NCBI GenBank assembly: GCA_910587795.1
Contig: CAJUNH010000004.1
Coordinates: 85,614-149,613 of the forward strand
Origin: an uncultured Christensenellaceae bacterium
GTDB taxonomy: Bacteria; Bacillota; Clostridia; Christensenellales; CAG-314
Reading direction: 5' to 3'
Length of the DNA stretch: 64,000 nt
The notes beneath the pieces were generated by a model. It had not been told where the DNA came from and ran no database searches. It saw nothing but the letters and a program-made list of their open reading frames with translations. Numbering within the stretch: the stretch's first letter is position 1; every line of letters begins with the position of its first letter. The position numbers and the translations under genes are program-made. Shown one piece after another: positions 44,036 through 53,914 of the stretch.

Positions 44036-45067
44036 ATGTTATCCAACCGTAAAAAGAAAATTTTATGCGCCGTAGTGGACGGCTACATCGACAGAGCCGC
44101 ACCTATTTCCAGTAAGGAAATACAGGAGCAGTATCTTTGCGAATGTTCGTCGGCTACAATCCGCAACGAACTTTCCGCTTTGGAGAGTATGGGCTATTTA
44201 AACCAACCCCACGTATCGGCAGGACGCATTCCCACGGAAAAGGCTTTTCGTTTTTATGTAAACGAATTGCTGTGCGGCGCTACGCTTACCTCCCGCGAGG
44301 CGGAGCTTATCGACAATTATTTTCAGCGTAAGATAGGTTCGTTAGAGGATATAATCGTTGCCGTAACCAAAATAATTGCGGAAATAACCAATTATACCGC
44401 CGTTGTAGTAAAAGAGGATATGTCGGACACAATTACCGCAATTAAGCTGTTAGACTTATCCAACGGCAAAATGTTGGTGGTAATAGTAACCGATTCCCGT
44501 GTGCTTAAAGACGGTATGTTAGATATCCCCGACGATTTTACCGATAAGATGATTGCGCAGGCAGAACGATGGCTAAACAAATTGTTCGTAGGCAAACACG
44601 TAGCGGATTTTTTAAACTTTACATATCCGTATACCCTTGTCAACGACGAATTTGCACAGTTTAATTCGCTGTTTAAAAAAATTATAGACGTGCTTAAAAA
44701 GCAATCGCTGTATAACGGAATGGACGTATCTACTTACGGCGAAAGTAAAATTTTGCAGCATAGCGAATATGCCGACGTGCATACGGCGCAGCGCTTTATG
44801 GCAGAGCTGGAAAACAAGGACAGAATTGCCGAGATGTTTACCTACGACGGCGGCGAAAGCGGCAGCGTTACGGTAAAAATAGGCGCAGACGATAACGCGC
44901 CCGAGGGCTGCTCGGTAGTGTCTGCCCGCGTAAACTTAGGCGATAACGTCAGCGGCTCGATAGGCGTTATCGGTCCCGTCCGTATGAATTACAAACGCGT
45001 ACTTGCCGTTTTGGATAAGATAAGCGATATAATTATTGATTTGATAGATAATAAGGAGACCACATGA
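44036..45067 (+). CDS. hrcA: heat-inducible transcription repressor HrcA
   Basis: A 343-residue HrcA. The N-terminal winged helix reads LSNRKKKILCAVVDGYIDRA, SATIRNELSALESMGYLNQPHVSAGRIPT. A GAF-like and dimerisation part follow. HrcA binds CIRCE and represses the heat-shock operon; GroESL and heat relieve it. AGAGG lies before the ATG. grpE starts within its last codons. Confidence 0.96.
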   Translation: MLSNRKKKILCAVVDGYIDRAAPISSKEIQEQYLCECSSATIRNELSALESMGYLNQPHVSAGRIPTEKAFRFYVNELLCGATLTSREAELIDNYFQRKIGSLEDIIVAVTKIIAEITNYTAVVVKEDMSDTITAIKLLDLSNGKMLVVIVTDSRVLKDGMLDIPDDFTDKMIAQAERWLNKLFVGKHVADFLNFTYPYTLVNDEFAQFNSLFKKIIDVLKKQSLYNGMDVSTYGESKILQHSEYADVHTAQRFMAELENKDRIAEMFTYDGGESGSVTVKIGADDNAPEGCSVVSARVNLGDNVSGSIGVIGPVRMNYKRVLAVLDKISDIIIDLIDNKETT

Positions 45068-45648
45068 AAAAAGACGTAAAAACGGAAACGGTCGAACAAA
45101 AAGAAAACGAACAGACTATGACGGAAACGGAAAAAGCTTTAATCGAAGAAAACGAAAAACTTATTGCGGAAATCGAATCTTTGCAGGCGGAAAAAGACAA
45201 ATTATCCGCAACGTGCAAACGGCTTCAATCCTCAGCCGATAAATCCGATACTTACTTAAACCAACTTGTAGCGATGAAAAACGATTTTGAAAGCTACAAA
45301 CGCCGTATGAAATTTAACGGCGAACAAGCCAAAAAAGATGGCGTTCAACAGGTTTTAGTCAAATTGATAGCGGTTGTAGACACCTTTGAAATTGCGGCAA
45401 AGCATTTGGACGGCGACAACCTAAAAGCGTTTACAATGATACAAAACCAGTTTGAGCAAGTACTAAACGAATTCGGCGCAGTAAAAATGGACGTAATGGG
45501 ACAGCCGTTCGATCCGCTTAAAATGAACGCCCTTTCCAAAATGGACTACGGCGAAGACAAGCGCGATTTGGTAGTGGAAGTTTACAAACAAGGTTACGAA
45601 ACCGAGGATAAAGTATTGCGCTTTGCCGAGGTAATAGTGGGCAGCTAA
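45064..45648 (+). CDS. grpE: nucleotide exchange factor GrpE
   Basis: A 194-residue GrpE: a Glu/Lys-rich coiled coil (about 1-75), then helices with LVAMKNDFESYKRRM and VQQVLVKLIAVVDTFEIAA, and a small beta-domain (VMGQPFDPLKMNALSKM, VLRFAEVIV). It releases ADP from DnaK. ATG 45064 overlaps the hrcA stop by four bases. 234 bases separate it from dnaK. Confidence 0.95.
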   Translation: MKKDVKTETVEQKENEQTMTETEKALIEENEKLIAEIESLQAEKDKLSATCKRLQSSADKSDTYLNQLVAMKNDFESYKRRMKFNGEQAKKDGVQQVLVKLIAVVDTFEIAAKHLDGDNLKAFTMIQNQFEQVLNEFGAVKMDVMGQPFDPLKMNALSKMDYGEDKRDLVVEVYKQGYETEDKVLRFAEVIVGS

Positions 45649-45882
45649 GCACGTTTGATTACCGCAATCGGTTTACGTCGCATAAAGTCGTACGCAATAC
45701 TTGATTGCATTGAATTAATTAAAAATACGTTTCGCTTAGATTATGAGTTTTTAAAATTAATAACTTTACGGATATAGAAGTCGGAGCGTTTAACGGAAAT
45801 ACATTATAATTGTCATAACGCACTTTAAAAAAGCGCTTAAACATAAAAAAATTCATCATACTAAATAAAGGAGATTAATATT

Positions 45883-47700
45883 ATGGGAAAAATCATCGGT
45901 ATAGACTTAGGTACAACTAACAGCTGCGTAGCAGTTTTGGAAGGCGGCGAACCCGTCGTTATAGCTAATGCGGAAGGCAACCGCACAACACCGTCGGTTG
46001 TTGCGTTTACAAAAGACGGCGAACGTCTTGTCGGTCAGGTGGCAAAACGTCAAGCGGTGGTAAACGCCGACAGAACGGTACTTTCCATCAAGAGAGAAAT
46101 GGGCACGAACTTTACCGTCTCGATAGACGGCAAGTCTTATTCTCCTCAGGAGATTTCCGCAATTACCCTTTCTAAACTTAAAGCGGACGCGGAAGCGTAT
46201 CTTGGCGAAAAAGTAACTCAGGCGGTTATAACCGTACCCGCATATTTCAGCGACGCTCAGCGTCAGGCAACAAAGGACGCGGGCAAAATAGCGGGACTGG
46301 AAGTTTTGCGTATTATAAACGAACCTACCGCGGCGGCGCTTGCCTACGGACTGGATAAGGGCGAAAACAAAAACCAAAAAATTCTTATTTACGATTTGGG
46401 CGGCGGTACGTTCGACGTATCGATTTTGGAAATCGGCGACGGCGTATTCGAGGTGCTTGCCACAAACGGTAACAACCGTTTGGGCGGCGACGATATCGAC
46501 CAAATCGTTATGGACTACCTTGTTGCGGACTTTAAAAAGACAAGCGGTATAGATTTGTCTAAGGACAGACAGGCTTTGCAGCGTTTAAAGGAAGCGGCGG
46601 AAAAAGCAAAAATCGAGTTGTCCGCAACCCTTAAAACAACAGTATCTTTGCCGTTTATCACGGCGGACGCAACTGGTCCCAAGCACTTAGAGGTGGAAAT
46701 TACCCGCGCTAAATTCGAAAGTCTAATCGACGGCATTATCAAAAAGACAATCGAGCCTATGAAGAAGGCTATGGCTGACGCAGGCGTAACAAACAACGAC
46801 CTTAACCGCGTTATTTTGGTGGGCGGTTCTACGCGTATCCCCGCCGTTGTGGAGGCTGTAAAGAATTTCAGCGGAAAGGAACCGTATAAGGGAATTAACC
46901 CCGACGAATGCGTAGCTATCGGCGCGGCAATTCAAGGCGGCGTTTTGGGCGGCGAAGTTAAGGACGTATTGCTTTTGGACGTTACTCCGCTTTCGCTCGG
47001 TATCGAGGTTTTGGGCGGTGTTATGGCTAAGTTAATCGAGCGCAATACCACAATCCCCACCAGCAAATCGCAAGTGTTTTCTACTGCGGCGGACAACCAG
47101 ACAAGCGTGGATATCCACGTGTTGCAAGGCGAGCGCGAAATGGCGGCGGACAATAAAACTTTGGGTCGTTTCTCTCTTACGGGTATTGCCCCCGCTCCTC
47201 GCGGAATACCGCAAATCGAAGTTAAGTTCGATATCGATGCAAACGGTATCGTACACGTAACGGCTAAGGATTTGGGTACTCAAAAGGAACAGTCCGTAAC
47301 TATCACGTCGTCCACAAATTTAAGCGATGCGGATATCGATAAGGCAATTAAAGACGCCGAAAAATACGCCGAGGAAGACAAAAAACGCCGCGAAGCGGTA
47401 GAAGCGCGCAACGGGCTTGACCAAATGGTATTGTCCTTAGAACAATTTATCCGCGAAAGCGGCGATAAGCTGGAACCCGCCGACAAAGAACATTTGGAAG
47501 AGGATATCAAAAAGGGTAAGGAAGTGTTGGAAAAGAGCGACGCTTCAACCGAGGAATTTAAGGCGGAAACAGACCGTATAGCTCAAAGCTCGGCGGCAAT
47601 TTTCCAAAAGTTTTATCAAGCGGCGCAGCAAAACGCCAGTCAGCAGCAGGACGGTACAACCGTAAACTACGACGTAGCCGACGACGATAAAAAGGACTGA
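45883..47700 (+). CDS. dnaK: chaperone DnaK (Hsp70)
   Basis: A 605-residue Hsp70. The ATPase domain begins IIGIDLGTTNSCVAVLEGG, with ILIYDLGGGTFDVSI and VILVGGSTRIPAV. The substrate domain starts near LDVTPLSLGIEVLGG and the helical lid ends in a Gln-rich tail (YQAAQQNASQQQ) and DDDKKD. GGAG precedes the ATG. The 234-base gap before it holds a possible -10 (TATAAT near 45805-45810) without a clear -35, so dnaK may also be transcribed alone. Confidence 0.97.
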   Translation: MGKIIGIDLGTTNSCVAVLEGGEPVVIANAEGNRTTPSVVAFTKDGERLVGQVAKRQAVVNADRTVLSIKREMGTNFTVSIDGKSYSPQEISAITLSKLKADAEAYLGEKVTQAVITVPAYFSDAQRQATKDAGKIAGLEVLRIINEPTAAALAYGLDKGENKNQKILIYDLGGGTFDVSILEIGDGVFEVLATNGNNRLGGDDIDQIVMDYLVADFKKTSGIDLSKDRQALQRLKEAAEKAKIELSATLKTTVSLPFITADATGPKHLEVEITRAKFESLIDGIIKKTIEPMKKAMADAGVTNNDLNRVILVGGSTRIPAVVEAVKNFSGKEPYKGINPDECVAIGAAIQGGVLGGEVKDVLLLDVTPLSLGIEVLGGVMAKLIERNTTIPTSKSQVFSTAADNQTSVDIHVLQGEREMAADNKTLGRFSLTGIAPAPRGIPQIEVKFDIDANGIVHVTAKDLGTQKEQSVTITSSTNLSDADIDKAIKDAEKYAEEDKKRREAVEARNGLDQMVLSLEQFIRESGDKLEPADKEHLEEDIKKGKEVLEKSDASTEEFKAETDRIAQSSAAIFQKFYQAAQQNASQQQDGTTVNYDVADDDKKD

Positions 47701-47773
47701 TTAACAAACATAAAATTTAAACGTAAGGTCTTGCATTTACTGCAAGACTTTGCGTTGCAAATTAGAGGTTACA

Positions 47774-48907
47774 ATGGCTCAAAAAGATTACTACAAAACG
47801 CTGGGCGTAGAAAAAAACGCGTCTGCCGACCAAATAAAATCCGCCTACCGTAGGTTGGCAAAGCAATACCATCCGGATTTGCACCCCAACGATGCGGCCG
47901 CGGCGGAAAAATTTAAAGAAATAAACGAGGCGTATTCCGTAGTGGGCGATCCCGAAAAACGCGGCAGATACGATCGCGGCGAAATGGATATGAACGGCGC
48001 AGGCGGCTTTAATCCGTACGGCGGCGGTTTTTCCGCAAGCGGTTTTGACGACATTTTCGATATGTTCAGCGACGCGTTCGGCTTTGGCGGAAGCAGCAGA
48101 CGGCGCGCGTCCAATTCGTCGGTGGGCAGCGATATTACATATACCATAGAACTTACTTTTATGGAGTCTATTCTCGGTTGTAAAAAACCCGTAAACTTTA
48201 CGCGTATAGAGCGCTGCTCCTCTTGCGGCGGCAGCGGAGCAAAGGACGACAGCTGCCTAAAAACTTGCGATAAGTGCGGCGGCAGCGGTCAGGTGCGGCA
48301 AGTACGTAATACGATATTCGGTCAGCAGATTTCCGTAGTCGCTTGCGATAAGTGCGGCGGCAGCGGTAAAATCGTTACCGAAACCTGCAAAACGTGCGGA
48401 GGAAAGGGCACCGCGCGTAAAAATAAGGTTTTAAACGTAGCAATTCCGGCAGGAGTGGAAAACGGAGCGGTGCTGCAGCTTGCGGGCGAAGGAAACGCTC
48501 CCAAGGGCAAAGGCGGCAGGTGCGGAAACTTACTGCTTGTAATGTCCGTTAAGCCCAGTAAAATTTTCCGCCGTGAAAATTTCGACTTGTACGTCACCGT
48601 CCCCGTCAGTTATGCCACGGCGGTATGCGGCGGCGAAATAGAAATTCCGGCGCCGGACGGAGTGTTTATACACAAGCTTGCCGAAGGCACGTCTAACGGC
48701 GAAACGTTACGTTTTAGAGGAAAGGGCATACGCACGGCACGCGGTATAACCGGCGATTTGTACGCGACGGTCAGCGTGGAAGTACCCAAAAACATAAACC
48801 GTTCGCAACGCCGCGCAATCGAGGATTTTGAAAAGGACTGCTCTCTTAAAAATTACGCAAAAAAGAAAGAGTATCTCGACGAAATATCCAAACTGTATAA
48901 TAAATAA
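47774..48907 (+). CDS. dnaJ: chaperone DnaJ (Hsp40)
   Basis: A 377-residue DnaJ. J domain: KDYYKTLGVEKNASADQIKS with the HPD motif (YHPDLHPND), followed by a Gly/Phe-rich linker (GGFNPYGGGFSASGFDD). Four CxxCxGxG-type repeats bind zinc (CSSCGGSGA, CDKCGGSGQ, CDKCGGSGK, CKTCGGKGT). The C-terminal substrate domains follow. The start is ATG 47774 behind AGAGG; the frame at 47750 is less likely. It stimulates DnaK's ATPase. Confidence 0.96.
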   Translation: MAQKDYYKTLGVEKNASADQIKSAYRRLAKQYHPDLHPNDAAAAEKFKEINEAYSVVGDPEKRGRYDRGEMDMNGAGGFNPYGGGFSASGFDDIFDMFSDAFGFGGSSRRRASNSSVGSDITYTIELTFMESILGCKKPVNFTRIERCSSCGGSGAKDDSCLKTCDKCGGSGQVRQVRNTIFGQQISVVACDKCGGSGKIVTETCKTCGGKGTARKNKVLNVAIPAGVENGAVLQLAGEGNAPKGKGGRCGNLLLVMSVKPSKIFRRENFDLYVTVPVSYATAVCGGEIEIPAPDGVFIHKLAEGTSNGETLRFRGKGIRTARGITGDLYATVSVEVPKNINRSQRRAIEDFEKDCSLKNYAKKKEYLDEISKLYNK

Positions 48908-48912
48908 TTTTA

Positions 48913-48958
48913 AACGGCAATTACCTTTTTACGGGTACTTGCCGTTTGTTTTTTAATA
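48913..48958 (+). terminator. terminator of the heat-shock operon
   Basis: AACGGCAATTACC pairs with GGGTACTTGCCGTT, followed by TGTTTTTTAAT. Confidence 0.85.
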
Positions 48959-48972
48959 TTTCTTTTTGTATA

Positions 48973-49001
48973 TTGAACTTGATAATTTTATGTGCTACAA
49001 T
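48973..49001 (+). promoter_or_regulatory. promoter of the disrupted lipoprotein gene
   Basis: TTGAAC (48973-48978), 17-base spacer, TACAAT (48996-49001). Confidence 0.65.
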
Positions 49002-49082
49002 GTAATCGTGTTTAACAGCTTTTAATTTTAATCAATATAACCGACGCGGTAGCGATAGTAGTATATAAATAAGGAGGTTTAT

Positions 49083-49676
49083 ATGAAAAAGAGACGTGCA
49101 GCGGTTTTTGTATTATTACTATTAATGTTAATTGCGGTTATGTCGGCTTTTGTCTCTTGCGGAGGTACAACAAGTACTTACGAATGCGTTCAGTATGCTA
49201 CAAAAAAGTACGGAATGGAAGAAATTTTATGTACTATAAGGATGCATTACCTTGTCGGTTTTGACGTTGACGGAAAGTATTTGGGCTTAGACGTTTACTC
49301 TTTAATGGATGACGAATACAGCCCTCCGTACGATTACTATTTGTGACTGAAAAACGGAGAAGAAGTCGGACTTATTTTTCCGCTGTTTAAAGGAAGTAAA
49401 ATTTGCGAATCGAAGTGGGTATTCGACGTTTCGTTTAAGGAAATGGCGCAGATGATTAACGCCAAAGCGGGCAAAGAAATATGCCCGTTAGGCGCAGATT
49501 TATGTATTATGGCATATAACACGTTGTACCAGATGGACTAGATTACAAAACTTGTTCCGGAAATAGAGAATTTCGACTTGGATAAGCCGATTTTGCTGGA
49601 ATATCCGTACAGTAATACCGAATATTATGCCATAGTGCAGTCGGGCGGAGAACTGCTTATTTTTGAAATTCAATAA
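49083..49676 (+). pseudogene. lipoprotein gene with two in-frame stop codons
   Basis: AAGGAGG precedes ATG 49083. The frame has a signal peptide with lipobox (MSAFVSC) and runs 198 codons to a TAA at 49674, but it is cut by TGA at 49344-49346 and TAG at 49539-49541. After both stops the frame continues with normal protein-like sequence (LKNGEEVGLIFPLFKGSK and ITKLVPEIENFDLDKPILL). No frameshift is needed. So it is a fresh pseudogene by two nonsense changes, or a recoded gene, which I think less likely. Own promoter is intact. Confidence 0.75.
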
Positions 49677-49730
49677 ACTGATTCGGCTGTACCGTATGCC
49701 GAGTAAATCCGATTGAAGTATTTATTAGTA

Positions 49731-49766
49731 AAAAACACTCGAACAAACCGAACGAGTGTTTTTTTA
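49731..49766 (+). terminator. terminator of the disrupted lipoprotein gene
   Basis: AAAAACACTCG (49731-49741) pairs with CGAGTGTTTTT (49753-49763), followed by T-run. Confidence 0.88.
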
Positions 49767-50008
49767 TACGTGCGCATACTTTCGCTTTAACAGTTTATTA
49801 AGTTTGTAACTATATGTTTTTATCGCCTTTTTTTGTTTGATTTAGAAGCGAACAACGTCTTGCAATCTGTTTCTTTCGTTTCATAGTGTTTCACATTTGC
49901 GAAAAAAATTATTTAAATTTATTTTTTAAAAAAGGGCTGTTTGTCGCTTTACAAAACACAGTTGGAGTGTTAATCTATATTACAGACATAGTATTTGGAG
50001 AACAAAGG

Positions 50009-50338
50009 ATGAAAGTAATTTCCAGCGACCTTTTGAGGGGTCACATCGACACTTTCGTACTGTCTGCGTTAATGAGCGGAACAAAGTACGGAAACGAAAT
50101 ACGTAAGTATATAACAAAAAAAACCAACAATTTATATGTGCCCAACGAGCAGAGCCTGTATTCGGCATATCACCGTTTGGAAGATATGGAATGTATCAAA
50201 GGCACTTGGGGCGAAAACGTCGGCGTAGGCGCAACGCGTAAGTATTACACAATAACCCAAAAGGGGCGGGAGTTGTATGAAGTAAACAAGCGCGAATGGG
50301 AAAACGCCAAAATTCTTATAGACATACTTATCAAATAG
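50009..50338 (+). CDS. PadR-family transcriptional regulator
   Basis: A 109-residue protein from ATG 50009 (GGAG eight bases upstream). The winged helix matches PadR: GHIDTFVLSALMSGTKYGNE, PNEQSLYSAYHRLEDMECIKG and GATRKYYTITQKGREL. PadR proteins are repressors that often control efflux or stress genes. No target is obvious nearby. AACAC-N7-GTGTT at about 49955-49971 upstream could be its operator. It sits between dnaJ and prmA, where this regulator is not usual. Confidence 0.85.
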   Translation: MKVISSDLLRGHIDTFVLSALMSGTKYGNEIRKYITKKTNNLYVPNEQSLYSAYHRLEDMECIKGTWGENVGVGATRKYYTITQKGRELYEVNKREWENAKILIDILIK

Positions 50339-50349
50339 GAAATTAAATT

Positions 50350-51252
50350 ATGCGATATGCGGAAATTGCCGTTTATACCACATCACAAGCAAGCGACGTA
50401 GTCGCTTTCTTTTTGCAAGAAGTGTGTTTAGACGGCATTAGTATTTACGATAAAAACGACTTATATAATAATCCCAGTTGGGACTACAAAGACGACGCTG
50501 CCGACAAACCCTACGACGAAAACGAGGTTATAGTAAAAGGTTACTGTGCTTTGGAGGATTTGAGTTCCGCTTTAAATACTTTGCGCGGCAGTCTTAAATG
50601 CGTGGAGGACGGAGGCAGCTTGCGTATTGCCGTTGGAGAGGTGGAAGGCGACGCGTGGGTTGCAAAATTTAAGGAAACGTTTAAACCGATAGAAACGGAA
50701 AAAATAGTAATCTGTCCGGAGTGGCAAAGCGTTACTACGGATAAACTGACGCTGCTTTTAGATACGGGCGTTGCATTCGGTACAGGTCAGCACGAAACGA
50801 CTTCGATGTGCTTGCAGTTTGCCGAACAGCTTGATTTATCGGGCAAGACGGTTTTGGACGTGGGCTGCGGCAGCGGTATACTGGGACTTTCGGCGCTGCT
50901 GCTTGGGGCAAGCTATGCCGAGCTTGTGGATATAGACAGGCAGGCGACGGACGTTGCCGTCCATAACGCGCAAATTAACGGATTGACAGACCGCTGCTTT
51001 GTAAAGACGGGTAATTTAACCGAGCAAACGCAAGGCGCGTTCGACGTAGTGTTTGCAAATTTAACGGCGGATATTTTAGCTTTGCTTCATAGCGATATTG
51101 CTCAGGTAGTACGCCGCGGAACGCTGATAGTACTGTCGGGTATACTGGATATCAAGTTGGAACAGGTTTTAAATTTATATACCGATTTGTTTGACGTTAA
51201 AGAAGTTAAATCGATGGGAGAATGGCGCGGAGTGCTGCTTGTAACAAAATAA
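50350..51252 (+). CDS. prmA: ribosomal protein L11 methyltransferase
   Basis: A 300-residue class I methyltransferase. The C-terminal domain has DTGVAFGTGQHETTSMCLQ (the PrmA-specific GTGxHxTT), VLDVGCGSGILGLSALLLGA (SAM-binding), and the VFANLTADIL motif. The N-terminal domain is the L11-binding part. It trimethylates ribosomal protein L11. In Bacillota it usually lies right behind dnaJ, so its position agrees. 12 bases after the PadR gene. Confidence 0.95.
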   Translation: MRYAEIAVYTTSQASDVVAFFLQEVCLDGISIYDKNDLYNNPSWDYKDDAADKPYDENEVIVKGYCALEDLSSALNTLRGSLKCVEDGGSLRIAVGEVEGDAWVAKFKETFKPIETEKIVICPEWQSVTTDKLTLLLDTGVAFGTGQHETTSMCLQFAEQLDLSGKTVLDVGCGSGILGLSALLLGASYAELVDIDRQATDVAVHNAQINGLTDRCFVKTGNLTEQTQGAFDVVFANLTADILALLHSDIAQVVRRGTLIVLSGILDIKLEQVLNLYTDLFDVKEVKSMGEWRGVLLVTK

Positions 51253-51290
51253 TTAAGGCTGTTTAGCCGATTTGTACTGTGGAGAAAAAT

Positions 51291-52532
51291 ATGACTGTAT
51301 CGGTCTTTACGTTAGGCTGCAAAACAAATTTGTACGAAAGCGGACAGATTATAGAACAACTTAATAAAGCGGGGCACAGGGCGTTTAACGGGCTTAGAAG
51401 CGCGGACGTCTTTGTGCTTAATACATGCGCAATCACAAAGGAAGCGGAAAAAAAGTCGCGTCAAGCCATTGCGCGCGCCCGTAAATTAAATCCCGATTGT
51501 AAAGTAATAATAACGGGATGCGCGTCGCAAAAGGATTCGGGACAGTTTGCCGATATTCCCAACGTTACCCTTATATTCGGCGTAAGCAACAAAACGCAAA
51601 TCGTAAAAGAGTTGGACGGCACGGGCAAACGCATTGCGGATATTCCGTCCGTTTACGAAGAGCAAGGTTTTGCCGCGCAAGAGCGCACAAGGGCGTTTGT
51701 CAAAATTCAGGACGGTTGCAATAACTTTTGCAGTTATTGTATCGTGCCGTATTTAAGGGGGCGCAGCCGCAGCCGAAAAATTGCCGATATCGTTGAGGAA
51801 GTAAGCAAGCTGCAATCTGCCGAGGCAGTGCTTATAGGCATAGATATTTCTCAGTTCGGTCAGGATACCGGCGAAAGTCTTGCGCAGCTGTTTACTGCAT
51901 TGCAGCCGTATAATATCCGTATACGCTTGGGCAGTCTGGAAGCGCGCATAGTAACGGACGAATTGCTGCAAAGTTTAACACAAGTAAATTTTTGTCCGCA
52001 TTTTCACTTGTCGCTGCAATCGGGCTGCGACGAAACGTTAAAACGTATGAACCGCAAATATACGACGGCAGAGTATATGACAGCCGTAAATAAAATCCGC
52101 AGCGTATTTCCCTATGCTGGTATAACAACCGACGTTATTGTCGGTTTTTGCGGCGAAACGGACGTAGAATTTAACAGGACCTGCGACTTTATCAAGCAGG
52201 TTGATTTTGCCGACGTACACGTTTTTCCGTTTTCTCCGCGCGAAGGTACGGCGGCGTACAACTGGCAGGATATGGACTCGCATATAAAACAAACGCGCGC
52301 GGAAGAGCTGGGCAAAATCAAACGGCAGCTTAAATTCCGTTTTGCGCAAATGTTTACGGACAAAACCTGTTCGGTACTGGCGGAGCGTAAGCGCAACGGA
52401 TTTTGGGAAGGTTACACCCGTGAATACCTGCGCGTGTATTTTACGGGCGAATGTAAATCCAACGATATTGTCAACGTTAAAATTACCGAGCCGTATTTGG
52501 ACGGAGCGCGCGGAATAATAACCTCTGCGTAA
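51291..52532 (+). CDS. mtaB: tRNA t6A37 methylthiotransferase MtaB
   Basis: A 413-residue radical SAM methylthiotransferase. ATG 51291 has GGAG six bases upstream. The N-terminal UPF0004 domain starts VSVFTLGCKTNLYESGQI with its three cluster cysteines (TLGC, LNTCA, ITGCA). The radical SAM core has CNNFCSYCIVPYLRGRSRS. A TRAM domain ends the protein. It adds the 2-methylthio group to t6A at position 37 of tRNAs that read ANN codons. Follows prmA, the usual Bacillota order. Confidence 0.93.
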   Translation: MTVSVFTLGCKTNLYESGQIIEQLNKAGHRAFNGLRSADVFVLNTCAITKEAEKKSRQAIARARKLNPDCKVIITGCASQKDSGQFADIPNVTLIFGVSNKTQIVKELDGTGKRIADIPSVYEEQGFAAQERTRAFVKIQDGCNNFCSYCIVPYLRGRSRSRKIADIVEEVSKLQSAEAVLIGIDISQFGQDTGESLAQLFTALQPYNIRIRLGSLEARIVTDELLQSLTQVNFCPHFHLSLQSGCDETLKRMNRKYTTAEYMTAVNKIRSVFPYAGITTDVIVGFCGETDVEFNRTCDFIKQVDFADVHVFPFSPREGTAAYNWQDMDSHIKQTRAEELGKIKRQLKFRFAQMFTDKTCSVLAERKRNGFWEGYTREYLRVYFTGECKSNDIVNVKITEPYLDGARGIITSA

Positions 52533-52645
52533 TATTAATTCTGTTTCGGTAAAAATAAAGGTACATTCCGTAAATTAGGAATATAAAGCATCGTGTTTTT
52601 TCTGTTTTAAACGTAAAGAACAAATGACTGAAATTATCGAATTAT

Positions 52646-52882
52646 ATGAACGATTTAATAAAGAATATAGATAAACTGCACACTACGCAAATGGGCGCCG
52701 AGCGTATAAAAAGAAATCTAAAATTAGACGGCGACGCTGTCGTTTGGTGTAAAACCAAAATTTTAAGCGGCGGCGCAGAAATATGCCGACAGGGTAAAAA
52801 CTGGTATGCGGCGGCAGATAATTGCGTCATAACGGTAAACGCACACAGCTATACGATTATAACGGCGCACATTAAAAGATGA
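52646..52882 (+). CDS. DUF3781 family protein
   Basis: A 78-residue protein with the DUF3781 pattern: LHTTQMGAERIKRNLKL, VVWCKTKI, GKNWYAAADNCVITVNAHSYTIITAHI. The function of the family is unknown. The ribosome site is weak. It lies between mtaB and the HIT gene. Confidence 0.8.
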   Translation: MNDLIKNIDKLHTTQMGAERIKRNLKLDGDAVVWCKTKILSGGAEICRQGKNWYAAADNCVITVNAHSYTIITAHIKR

Positions 52883-52977
52883 TTTTCTATCCGCATAATG
52901 CGCCGGGGAATTTGCGGAAAGCCTTTTGCCGAATATATCTTGTTTAATACTTACAACGCTTAAGAAGGAGTAAAAAA

Positions 52978-53379
52978 ATGAACGATTGTATTTTTTGTAA
53001 AATTTTAAAAGGGGACATTCCGTCGTATAAAATTTACGAGGACGAAAAAACTTACGCTTTTTTGGATATATCCTGCGATAGCTTCGGGCATACTTTGGTT
53101 ATACCTAAAAAGCACTTTACAAATGCGCTCGATTGCGACGAAGAATATTTTCAGGCTGTAACGGCGGCGGTGCAGAAAATAAGCCGGCACTTTGTGGACG
53201 ACTGCGGTTTTGACGGGGTTAATATTATTAACGCCAGCGGTAAAGCGGCGCAGCAATCGGTATTTCATTTGCATATCCATATAATTCCGCGCAAAAACGA
53301 CGACGGACTTAATACTTGGGCGCTAAACGGTAAATACGAATTGGATCTTGCCGCAATATGCAAAAAGTTGGCAATGTAG
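52978..53379 (+). CDS. HIT-family nucleotide hydrolase
   Basis: A 133-residue histidine-triad protein: CIFCKILKGDIPSYKIYED with the zinc-type CxxC, and the active-site HLHIHIIP near residues 97-104. Members hydrolyse AMP-lysine, adenosine phosphoramidates or dinucleoside polyphosphates. AAGGAG before ATG 52978. In Bacillota it usually sits near mtaB and rpsU, as here. Confidence 0.93.
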   Translation: MNDCIFCKILKGDIPSYKIYEDEKTYAFLDISCDSFGHTLVIPKKHFTNALDCDEEYFQAVTAAVQKISRHFVDDCGFDGVNIINASGKAAQQSVFHLHIHIIPRKNDDGLNTWALNGKYELDLAAICKKLAM

Positions 53380-53614
53380 AGTGGTTGGAGATTTGGTTTT
53401 TGTATTGTTTGGACATTTTTAAGCGTAATTAAAACTAATCTTTTTCGGTGTGTTTTTATTTCTGGGTTTTAGTATTTAGCAGCTGTAATAAGCTGTGACG
53501 CTTAGCATTGACGGAACGTCCAACGCATAAATTAATACTCTTATACATATGTAAATATGTCCGCATACGCATATACGAATTCAAAATTTATGCGTATTAG
53601 TTTAATATAAATAA
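53380..53614. other. intergenic region upstream of rpsU
   Basis: About 235 bases of AT-rich sequence with alternating CATATG-like purine/pyrimidine runs (53540-53600). No gene seen. Confidence 0.4.
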
Positions 53615-53643
53615 TTGACAATTCGTATGTGCTATGGCATAAT
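53615..53643 (+). promoter_or_regulatory. promoter of rpsU
   Basis: TTGACA (53615-53620), 17-base spacer, CATAAT (53638-53643), then GGAAAGGAGG before the gene. Confidence 0.75.
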
Positions 53644-53692
53644 AAAAAAGCATTAATTTTACCATTGATACGGAAAGGAGGCGAAAACGGAA

Positions 53693-53869
53693 ATGGCAAC
53701 AATCAAAGTCGGCGAAAACGAAACGTTAGACAGCGCATTGCGTCGTTTTAAAAGACGTTGTGCCCGCGACGGTATCATTGGCGATCTTCGTAAGAAGGAA
53801 CAATACGAAAAACCCAGCGTAAGACGTAAGAAAAAGGCTGAAGCGGCACGTAAACGCAGTAAGATGTAA
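53693..53869 (+). CDS. rpsU: 30S ribosomal protein S21
   Basis: A 58-residue protein with the S21 pattern: TIKVGENETLDSALRRFKRR, then RDGIIGDLRKKEQYEKPS and a Lys/Arg-rich tail. Strong AAAGGAGG site. S21 takes part in translation initiation on the 30S subunit. Confidence 0.95.
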   Translation: MATIKVGENETLDSALRRFKRRCARDGIIGDLRKKEQYEKPSVRRKKKAEAARKRSKM

Positions 53870-53914
53870 TTAACGGACGTACTAAAGAATCTTAATAATT
53901 ACTAAAGAAAAAAG

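Noticed and set aside
49344..49346. TGA as selenocysteine codon
   Set aside because: A second in-frame stop (TAG) follows in the same gene, and no selenocysteine family or SECIS-like hairpin is seen.
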